From positions 1 to 32,304 of the forward strand of contig CAYHOI010000013.1 of NCBI GenBank assembly GCA_964358175.1: 32,304 nucleotides of DNA. The letters are read 5' to 3'. This DNA comes from CAYHOI01 sp964358175 (GTDB lineage: Bacteria > Margulisbacteria > Riflemargulisbacteria > GWF2-35-9). The translations under genes and the position numbers were made by a program. Positions 17,901 to 24,076 of this stretch are shown here, in pieces (positions within the stretch are counted from its first letter, which is position 1; the number at the start of each line of letters is the position of its first letter). The notes under the pieces were generated by a model, which was given only the letters and a program-made list of their open reading frames with translations, did not search any database and was not told where the DNA came from.

Positions 17901-19083
17901 TCCACTCCTCCATGTGTCCGCTGCTCCGGAATTAATGAAGCTCATCCATGATCATTGGATCACCATTGAGATTCCTCCTGAGGGGGCAGCCTCTATTCGT
18001 TTGGCGACGAACGATGAAATAACTACGAGTTTACCTCTCAAGGGATTTTATCCGGATCAACTCGCGCCATTGTTCATAATAACAGAGAACGATATGAAAT
18101 ATCATGTTCCAGAAATAATCGGCAACAAAGTGAATAAACTGTTTGCCCACAGAAGACAAATTCCACGACAAACATCGCCTGATCTCTTTCTTATGAGCAA
18201 TAGGTATTATCAACACTACGTTTCCCCATTTTTGGATGATATCCAGATGATATTAATGCAATCAGCACTAGCTACTCATAAAGATAGAAATTTTGCTTCA
18301 TATCGAATCGGCAACTTGATGGAGAAGAATCCGTTTGTATTAAACGAAGAATCAGAATTTCAAGAATTATGGGATAAAGTAGTAACAACCTTTGGAAATG
18401 GATCTGTTATTACAATCCCCTTTATGATTCGGTTGACGATGAATCTTGAAGATAGGGAAGATGTAAGTGCTGCAAACGTATATCGCTCACTCCCTGTTAT
18501 GCCTCAAACAACACCAGAAATGTTGGCCGAAATGATCACGGCTCTGTATAAATCGGTCTTTTCGCCTGAGGCGATTTTTCTAAGAGAAAAAAATGGTATT
18601 AGCCATTTAGCCACACTTGGATCCGTTCTCTTTGAAAGGATGCCCGACTTTGAGAATAACTTGGTTTTGACTGGCAACATTCTGGCGGATCGTGATAGCT
18701 ATAGCATGACTTTTTGTTTTGGCCATGGGAATTATTTAATGGCAGAAGGAATGCCAGAAGCGTTTCGTATAAGGTATAACCCTGAAACCAAGACCATTGA
18801 AAAAATTGATGTTGGGAGTCAAGAGAAAAAGCATATTCCTACGTTTCGTGGTGGATATCAGGTCAATGAATTAAATGAGCAAGAGAAGGACATTATGCGA
18901 AATCTGAAAACTTCCGATTTTGGTGTATTCTCAAGCAAGAGTATGAAAGAAATTGCTCAAGAAACACAGTATGCCTTAACGTCTTTAGATGGTCCTGCAA
19001 ATATAGAGTTAACGCTTGAGTGGATTAACGGGGAAGTGTCGATTCAAGTACACCAAGTACGACCCCGACCCCATATTACCTAA
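14971..19083 (+). CDS. Dikinase-like protein: unknown N-terminus, phosphohistidine and ATP-grasp domains
   Basis: The product is 1370 residues. The last third resembles the catalytic halves of PPDK, PpsA and glucan/phosphoglucan, water dikinases. A swivelling phosphohistidine-like domain lies at ~890-1015, with TDIVIINEYP and EGSHAYFKAEGDGCPLL, where H967 sits where the phosphorylated histidine is expected. It is followed by a PPDK_N-type ATP-grasp domain (~1045-1370): GNK at 1051-1053 in place of the usual GGK, RLTMNLEDRED (1154-1164) for the RSSxxxED motif, and EW...QVRP at the end (E1350, W1351, Q1362, R1364). No PEP/pyruvate TIM barrel is present, so it is not a complete PEP synthase. Histidine domain before a C-terminal ATP-grasp is the glucan, water dikinase order. 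Residues 1-880 are helix-rich, without a signal peptide or a family I know. The gene is monocistronic and more AT-rich than its neighbours. Catalytic activity and substrate are unknown, and the motifs are divergent. Confidence 0.8.
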   Translation: MYKKIISESSDAHINGVALKLLALFQTCRPMIDISSKARNKGIEINAFINAFIQCIYSIIKNQDEARRVVNCIQSLDEESFFYMGLLFDNLLFDFSTYEGAQVEMLMTTLRICQINNLKSSELKWPETWTKSVPRKIEFENIVDQIEAKITKRDFGWNGYSAESFQVLFLMKPEAIGSLIKSAKGKHIDFCDKVIHKLSFETLKAIVSDVLERNTTLSNREDMELDSLFSYMLKGGDLFEKLFFALPTSIHQAKLLIHIVMPMMENKRIYSVIRGKCLLQNILSEEKKEYLQNVLAHITSPEITAYLKSKYSNIFFTSEQPKQIAIEDSLRGNLQNWANRAHTLQRTKLSSDFSVDYCKEMTNSFVKEFKNQLSDAFAGLCASHEDIAQVVILSSKGRHNSLTDLLKKCPPGTAEKFARDELNALGKYSEEALTTNIFSAYFRESGGTGVELLMKDPSVIMRWSDEEKANFLNQVYLLSVYKGSDASSRYIDALRGLSFDLTKVFASTKVFLEENGLFLQFIYNKNTDFLSFGYLSSILRDSSGNNSCNKFIAHIQKFNPVIVRMGFAHYSPLVSKLFYDFFNESERSKALKDIFNANTLLGEIICLSKHHHSRTKELMKDWSTEFLAEVLNSTIFHFHLWENKEAFHVFMTYDACTLVRVLSLITDAQYFSKMIVTLNKETIQSIFEQYFIIATRINAQRVYDISILQKNFGSEYLCPAPTNLIEGVSACSRDVIDWIKDNQLLPSSLFSAVAVNWHEYHQGEGLKWLNEVDCENRVRPSMLFDGLQKTLQLFITELRNSFPENGKDFESQISPLLDSLKNSLCTENMNWFESAKAWHLFWEGVEKYTNRHAYSECGQIFKTSSVLEQLSHVHVRLNRIFLRAVPQELSKHKLLSGEVILYNKSSQPICISGRVRIINDNNPSMRVNLNAVQKTDIVIINEYPSEYSGLPTPKAIVSGQKLAEGSHAYFKAEGDGCPLLHVSAAPELMKLIHDHWITIEIPPEGAASIRLATNDEITTSLPLKGFYPDQLAPLFIITENDMKYHVPEIIGNKVNKLFAHRRQIPRQTSPDLFLMSNRYYQHYVSPFLDDIQMILMQSALATHKDRNFASYRIGNLMEKNPFVLNEESEFQELWDKVVTTFGNGSVITIPFMIRLTMNLEDREDVSAANVYRSLPVMPQTTPEMLAEMITALYKSVFSPEAIFLREKNGISHLATLGSVLFERMPDFENNLVLTGNILADRDSYSMTFCFGHGNYLMAEGMPEAFRIRYNPETKTIEKIDVGSQEKKHIPTFRGGYQVNELNEQEKDIMRNLKTSDFGVFSSKSMKEIAQETQYALTSLDGPANIELTLEWINGEVSIQVHQVRPRPHIT

Positions 19084-19322
19084 TGACGAGATCCTAAGAG
19101 GTACTGCCCGGCAAATAGTAAAGCCAATTGGAGAGACCTATGGTCAACCAACCCTAAATGAGATTCCAATATGCGCTGAAAACGAGCCCATTCGACCCCG
19201 CTGTGATGGAGGAGTTTAAGGCCCGATCACGTGACCGCGACTTTTTCTATTTCACCGCGCCCTTTTCCTCGCACCTATTTCCTTGCTCGTTGCTAACCCT
19301 ATCGCCACAGCACTGAGAATTG

Positions 19323-19331
19323 TGTTAGAAT
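19323..19331 (+). promoter_or_regulatory. Extended -10 promoter of the ilv-leu operon
   Basis: TGTTAGAAT is an extended -10 (TGn plus TAGAAT, five of six matches) with no good -35. The predicted start near 19338 leaves a leader of only about 18 bases before ilvB, too short for a T-box or peptide attenuator. The rest of the 19084-19355 gap shows no supported gene. A TCACGTGA palindrome occurs at 19227-19234. Confidence 0.45.
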
Positions 19332-19355
19332 CAACTCACTCAAAGGGGCAACAAC

Positions 19356-21062
19356 ATGACAACAGAAAAAATTAAAGGGGCAAAAATCTTACTAGAAAGC
19401 TTGAAGTGTGAAGGGGTGACGGATATTTTCGGATATCCGGGTGGATCCGTTCTTGAGATTTATGACGAAATATTCGATAGCGATATCAATCATTTCTTGG
19501 TTCGTCACGAGCAGGCTGCTGCTCACGCGGCTGATGGGTATGCGCGTAGTAGCGGCAAGGTGGGCGTTTGTCTGGCAACGTCAGGGCCAGGGGCGACCAA
19601 TCTAGTCACAGGGATCGCGACGGCGAACATGGACTCGATTCCCATGGTCGCGTTTACAGGAAACGTTGCTCTGGGTGGAATTGGAAAAGATTCTTTTCAG
19701 GAAGCGGATATTACAGGCATCACGATGCCGATTACGAAACACAACTTTTTGGTGAAATCCACAAAAGATCTTGCCGAGACAATTAAAAAAGCCTTTTATA
19801 TTGCGCGATCTGGCCGTCCAGGGCCGGTTCTCATTGATTTACCCAAAGATATTACGCAGAATCGGGTCGCTTTTCATTATCCTGACAAGGTGGATATCCC
19901 TTCATATAAGCCCACGATCAAGGGGAATATTAAGCAAATCAAGTCTGCGCTCGAACTGATCAAAAAGTCTTCGCGGCCCGTGATTCTTTCGGGAGGCGGT
20001 GTGGTGGCTTCTGGTGCGGTAGAGGAATTGCGAAAATTTGTTCGGTTGACCCGTATTCCTGTGGCGATGACGCTCCTAGGTCTCGGAACCTATCCCTACG
20101 AAGATGAGCTGTCTCTTCGGATGCCTGGGATGCATGGCACTGCTTATGCCAACTACTCGATCCATGATGCGGACTGTCTCATCGCCATCGGAATGCGTTT
20201 TGATGATCGGATCACAGGGAAATTGGATACCTTCGCGCCGAAAGCAAAGATCATTCATGTAGATATCGATCCGGCTGAAATCGGAAAATGTGTTCCTGTC
20301 GAAATACCAATTGTAGGAGATGCAAAGTACGTTCTTTCTGAATGGGTTTCGATTCTGACGCAAGAGGCGGACTTTGTTCAAAAGAAAGAATGGCTTGATG
20401 AAGTGATCGCATTGCGCGAAAAATATCCTCTCACCTACGTGGATTCTTCGGATAGCATCAAACCCCAATTTGTCATGCAAACACTCAACGACATGACGCG
20501 CGGGAAAGCGATCTTCTGCACGGAGGTAGGCGAGCATCAGATGTGGGCGGCACAGTGGCTGAATCATCAGCACCCCAGGCATTTTATTTCGTCTGGTGGA
20601 CTCGGAACAATGGGGTTCGGATTTCCAGCGGCCATGGGTGCTCAGGTAGCCAACCCGGATAAATTGGTGATTAATATTGCCGGAGATGGATCCATCCAAA
20701 TGAATATTCAAGAGCTTTCTACGGTGTCTTATTATAATTTGCCGGTGAAGGTGATTATTATGAACAACCGATACCTAGGGATGGTGAGGCAGTGGCAGGA
20801 GCTGTTCTACAGCAAACGCTATTCACATGTTGATCTTGAAGGCAAACAGCCGGACTTCGTCAAAGTGGCGGAGGCCTACGGCGTATTGGGACTTCGTGCG
20901 TCCAAGCCTTCAGAAGTCAAAGCGGTTCTAGAGAAAGCATTTGCCCATTCAGGGCCAGTATTCGTGGATATGGTGGTGAGCCGAGAGGAAAATGTGTTTC
21001 CCATGATGCCAGCGGGTGGCGTTCTCAATAAACTTATTTTGTCAGGAGGGTCCCCATTATGA
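19356..21062 (+). CDS. ilvB: Acetolactate synthase large subunit
   Basis: This is the ThDP- and FAD-dependent catalytic subunit of acetohydroxyacid synthase. It condenses pyruvate with pyruvate or 2-oxobutyrate in the first common step of valine, leucine and isoleucine synthesis. The 568-residue length is standard. The catalytic glutamate is E52 in VRHEQAAAHAADGYAR, and the ThDP-binding motif runs from GDGS (443-446) to NN (470-471). FGYPGGSVLEIYDE and SGPGATNLVTGIATA are hallmark AHAS segments. AAAGGGG upstream is the ribosome-binding site. It heads ilvB-ilvN-ilvC-leuA and overlaps ilvN by ATGA, consistent with one-to-one subunit translation. The presence of the regulatory subunit supports biosynthetic AHAS rather than catabolic acetolactate synthase. 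Confidence 0.97.
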   Translation: MTTEKIKGAKILLESLKCEGVTDIFGYPGGSVLEIYDEIFDSDINHFLVRHEQAAAHAADGYARSSGKVGVCLATSGPGATNLVTGIATANMDSIPMVAFTGNVALGGIGKDSFQEADITGITMPITKHNFLVKSTKDLAETIKKAFYIARSGRPGPVLIDLPKDITQNRVAFHYPDKVDIPSYKPTIKGNIKQIKSALELIKKSSRPVILSGGGVVASGAVEELRKFVRLTRIPVAMTLLGLGTYPYEDELSLRMPGMHGTAYANYSIHDADCLIAIGMRFDDRITGKLDTFAPKAKIIHVDIDPAEIGKCVPVEIPIVGDAKYVLSEWVSILTQEADFVQKKEWLDEVIALREKYPLTYVDSSDSIKPQFVMQTLNDMTRGKAIFCTEVGEHQMWAAQWLNHQHPRHFISSGGLGTMGFGFPAAMGAQVANPDKLVINIAGDGSIQMNIQELSTVSYYNLPVKVIIMNNRYLGMVRQWQELFYSKRYSHVDLEGKQPDFVKVAEAYGVLGLRASKPSEVKAVLEKAFAHSGPVFVDMVVSREENVFPMMPAGGVLNKLILSGGSPL

Positions 21063-21538
21063 GACACGTCGTTTCCGTGATTGTGGAAAACAAACCAGGG
21101 GTGTTGGCGCGTATTGCGGGATTGTTTAGCCGGCGAGGCTTTAATATTGACAGTCTGGCGGTCGGAGAAACGGAGAATCCTGAGTTTTCAAGAATTACAC
21201 TTGTGGTGACCGGAGAAGACACGATTATTGAGCAGATTGTCAAACAGCTCTACAAGCTCATTGATACCTATAAAGTGATTGATCTGACGAAGGTCAATCA
21301 TGTTGAGCGAGAGATGGTTCTGGTGAAGGTGAACGTAACGACATCGACACGGTCTGAGATCATTGAAGTTGCCAATATTTTTCGCGCCAAAATTGTGGAT
21401 GTGGGTGAAAAATCAATGGTGATCGAAATTACAGGAACGCAGGATAAGTTGGAGGGATTCTTGACGCTACTTAGAAAATTCGGCGTGATCGAGATGGTTC
21501 GTACGGGAAGTATAGCAATCGGTAGAGGTACACAATAA
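21059..21538 (+). CDS. ilvN: Acetolactate synthase small (regulatory) subunit
   Basis: This subunit activates IlvB and gives feedback inhibition by valine. The 159 residues are typical of the IlvH/IlvN type. An N-terminal ACT domain (RHVVSVIVENKPGVLARIAG, residues 2-21) includes the effector-site segment RRGFNIDSLAVG. The C-terminal domain carries HVEREMVLVKV and EITGTQDKLEGFL. Its ATG overlaps the ilvB stop codon. Symbols ilvH and ilvN are used interchangeably for this family. Confidence 0.96.
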   Translation: MRHVVSVIVENKPGVLARIAGLFSRRGFNIDSLAVGETENPEFSRITLVVTGEDTIIEQIVKQLYKLIDTYKVIDLTKVNHVEREMVLVKVNVTTSTRSEIIEVANIFRAKIVDVGEKSMVIEITGTQDKLEGFLTLLRKFGVIEMVRTGSIAIGRGTQ

Positions 21539-21555
21539 ACGGAAGGGGTTCATTC

Positions 21556-22548
21556 ATGGCTAAAATGTATTACGAGAAAGATGTGGCTCAGACAGTATTG
21601 AAGGGTAAGAAAATCGCCATTATCGGATATGGTTCTCAGGGGCACGCCCATGCGCTTAATCTGCATGAAAGTGGGTTTGATGTTCGAGTCGGGCTGCGGC
21701 TGGACTCTGCGTCTGCGGCCAAAGCGAAGAAGGATGGACTTCGCGTATTATCGGTTGCGGATGCTTCCAAAGAAGCTGATTTGATCATGTTGCTCGTGCC
21801 TGATGAAACAATGGCTGATATTTATACCGCGGATGTTGAACCGAATCTGGTGAAGGGAAATATCCTTTCTTTTGCGCATGGCCTCAATATTCATTTTAAA
21901 TTTATTGTTCCGCCGAAAGACGTCGATGTGATCATGGTTGCCCCAAAAGGACCAGGTCACTTGGTTCGCAGAGTGTACACAGAGGGTTTTGGTGTGCCTG
22001 CTATTTTCGCAGTCGGTCAAGATTTTTCAGGTAAGGCCAGAGAATATGCGCTGGCGTATGCCTCTGGAATTGGAGCCTGTCGGGCGGGGGTGCTTGAAAC
22101 AACGTTTAAAGAAGAAACAGAAACCGATCTTTTTGGGGAGCAGACGGTTTTATGCGGGGGTTGCACCGCACTTGTTCAAGCAGGATTTGATACCTTGGTG
22201 GAAGCGGGATACCAGCCGGAAATTGCCTATTTCGAATGTTTGCATGAATTGAAGCTGATTGTGGATCTGATGTATGAAGGTGGCATGGAAAAAATGAGGC
22301 ATTCCATTTCAAATACGGCTGAATATGGCGATTATACGGTGGGGCCCAAGATCATCGGGCCTGAGGCCAAACAAGCGATGAAAGACGCGTTGGCACGGAT
22401 TCAAAGCGGTGAGTTCGCCAGAGAGTTTATTGCGGACTCGCGTGCAGGACGTCCGAACATGACGCGACTTCGTGAAGAGGCCAAAGGTCAGTTGGTTGAA
22501 AAAGTTGGCCACGGGCTGCGTTCGATGATGAGCTGGATTAAGAAGTAG
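21556..22548 (+). CDS. ilvC: Ketol-acid reductoisomerase (class I)
   Basis: IlvC isomerises and reduces acetolactate and acetohydroxybutyrate using NAD(P)H and magnesium. At 330 residues it is the short class I form. The Rossmann motif is GYGSQGHAHALNL (24-36). The cofactor-specificity loop reads VGLRLDSAS (45-53). The two serines usually linked to NADPH are kept, but an aspartate (D50) takes a position usually held by glycine. The metal-binding FGEQTVLCGG and AYFECLHELKLIVDLMYEGG helices are intact. It lies 17 bases after ilvN behind GGAAGGGG. Confidence 0.97.
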   Translation: MAKMYYEKDVAQTVLKGKKIAIIGYGSQGHAHALNLHESGFDVRVGLRLDSASAAKAKKDGLRVLSVADASKEADLIMLLVPDETMADIYTADVEPNLVKGNILSFAHGLNIHFKFIVPPKDVDVIMVAPKGPGHLVRRVYTEGFGVPAIFAVGQDFSGKAREYALAYASGIGACRAGVLETTFKEETETDLFGEQTVLCGGCTALVQAGFDTLVEAGYQPEIAYFECLHELKLIVDLMYEGGMEKMRHSISNTAEYGDYTVGPKIIGPEAKQAMKDALARIQSGEFAREFIADSRAGRPNMTRLREEAKGQLVEKVGHGLRSMMSWIKK

Positions 22549-22558
22549 TCGCTCCCGT

Positions 22559-24076
22559 ATGACCTCTCGAATGATTAAGATTTTTGATACAACGCTTCGT
22601 GATGGCGAGCAGTCGCCAGGCAACAGTATGACGCGAGCAGAAAAGCTCAGAATGGCGACGCAGTTAGCCTATCTGAATGTGGACTGTATTGAGGCAGGGT
22701 TTGCAGCGTCTTCTCGGGGTGACTTCGAATCGATCAAGCAGATTGCCGAGCAGGTGAAGGGACCCATTATTTGTAGCTTGGCTCGCGCCAAACGGGAAGA
22801 TATCGAGGTCGCCTGGGAGGCTGTGAAAGCAAGTAAAAGACCCAGAATCCATACCTTTATTGCGACCTCACCCATACACATGGAGCATAAACTACGTCGC
22901 AAGCCAGAGGAAGTGCTTCCGATGGCTGTTGAAATGGTGAGGTTTGCCAAGAGTCTGTGTGAGGATGTCGAGTTTTCAGCTGAGGATGCCTCACGATCCC
23001 ATCCAGAGTTCCTCTATCGAATTCTGGAGGGGGTCATCGAAGCGGGTGCAACCGTTGTGAATATCCCCGATACTGTGGGGTACGCCATTCCTGAGGCCTT
23101 TGGGAATTTGATCAAATCCATAAGGGAAAATGTGCGGGGGATTGATAAGGTGGATATTAGCGTTCATTGTCATAATGATCTTGGGCTTGCGGTGGCCAAT
23201 AGTTTGGCCGCAGTTCTAAACGGTGCCAGTCAGGTGGAGGTGGCCGTGAATGGAATCGGAGAACGGGCTGGTAACGCCGCCTTGGAAGAGGTGGTGATGG
23301 CACTGTTTGTTCGACGAAATTACTTCGAGGCCGAAACGGCTATTCAGACGAAGGAAATTTACAGAACCTCAAAGCTACTGACCAGCATTACCGGGATCAT
23401 GGTGCAACCCAATAAGGCAGTTGTCGGAGAAAATGCATTCCTACACGAAGCGGGAATTCATCAAGATGGGGTGCTAAAGCATCGTGAGACTTATGAAATT
23501 ATGAGTGCAGAGACGATTGGGTTGCAAGATCAGAAGCTTGTTCTGGGAAAACATTCTGGACGACATGCTTTTAAGGAACGATTGGAGTTATTGGGGTTTC
23601 ATATCGGCGATGACCAATTGCAGAAGGCATTCGATGCCTTCAAACGGTTGGCGGATGAAAAGAAGGTTGTCTCGGATAAAGATATTGAGTCTATCGTCGG
23701 ACAGGAGACCATTCAGGTTGACGAGGAATATCACCTTGAACACCTCTATGTTGCTTCAGGCAGTACGACTCAGCCAACGGCGACCGTACGACTACGAAAA
23801 AATAGCGGGGAAATTCTTGAACAGACGTCCACTGGAACAGGCCCTGTAGATGCCATCTATTGTGCGATCGAGACGCTCATGGGTCGAAAGGTTGGGTTGC
23901 AGGACTATATTGTTCACGCTGTGACGGGTGGAACAGATGCATTAGGTGAGGTAACGGTTCGAATCAAGGAAGAGGGACGTGTCTACACTGGACGTGGTTC
24001 TGATACGGACGTCATGGTTTCTAGTGCTCAAGCGTTCGTCTCTGCGATAAATAAACTTCTTTACGATCAGAAATAG
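22559..24076 (+). CDS. leuA: 2-isopropylmalate synthase
   Basis: LeuA condenses acetyl-CoA with 2-oxoisovalerate to open the leucine branch. The 505 residues match the common bacterial form. The catalytic TIM barrel starts with FDTTLRDGEQSPG (9-21) and contains the metal-binding HCHNDLGLAVANS and NGIGERAGNAALEEV. The C-terminal ~130 residues form the LeuA allosteric domain (ATVRLRKNSGEILEQTSTGT; GRGSDTDVMVSSAQAFVSAI), implying leucine feedback. Citramalate and homocitrate synthases are related, but GERAGNA and the ilv context favour LeuA. The start is uncertain between 22559 and 22571. leuB, leuC and leuD are not in the window. Confidence 0.94.
   Translation: MTSRMIKIFDTTLRDGEQSPGNSMTRAEKLRMATQLAYLNVDCIEAGFAASSRGDFESIKQIAEQVKGPIICSLARAKREDIEVAWEAVKASKRPRIHTFIATSPIHMEHKLRRKPEEVLPMAVEMVRFAKSLCEDVEFSAEDASRSHPEFLYRILEGVIEAGATVVNIPDTVGYAIPEAFGNLIKSIRENVRGIDKVDISVHCHNDLGLAVANSLAAVLNGASQVEVAVNGIGERAGNAALEEVVMALFVRRNYFEAETAIQTKEIYRTSKLLTSITGIMVQPNKAVVGENAFLHEAGIHQDGVLKHRETYEIMSAETIGLQDQKLVLGKHSGRHAFKERLELLGFHIGDDQLQKAFDAFKRLADEKKVVSDKDIESIVGQETIQVDEEYHLEHLYVASGSTTQPTATVRLRKNSGEILEQTSTGTGPVDAIYCAIETLMGRKVGLQDYIVHAVTGGTDALGEVTVRIKEEGRVYTGRGSDTDVMVSSAQAFVSAINKLLYDQK

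Noticed and set aside
14971..19083. Annotation as PEP synthase or pyruvate phosphate dikinase
   Set aside because: The PEP/pyruvate-binding TIM barrel is absent, and the histidine domain precedes rather than follows the ATP-grasp domain.
19084..19219. Open frame continuing past the dikinase-like stop codon (NDEILRGTARQIVKPIGETY)
   Set aside because: It is in a different frame from the dikinase-like gene, whose QVRPRP ending is the natural end of the ATP-grasp domain. There is no ribosome-binding site and no recognisable motif.
19227..19234. TCACGTGA palindrome as an operator or terminator
   Set aside because: It is an isolated 8-bp palindrome with no extended stem and no T-run directly after it, so no function can be supported.
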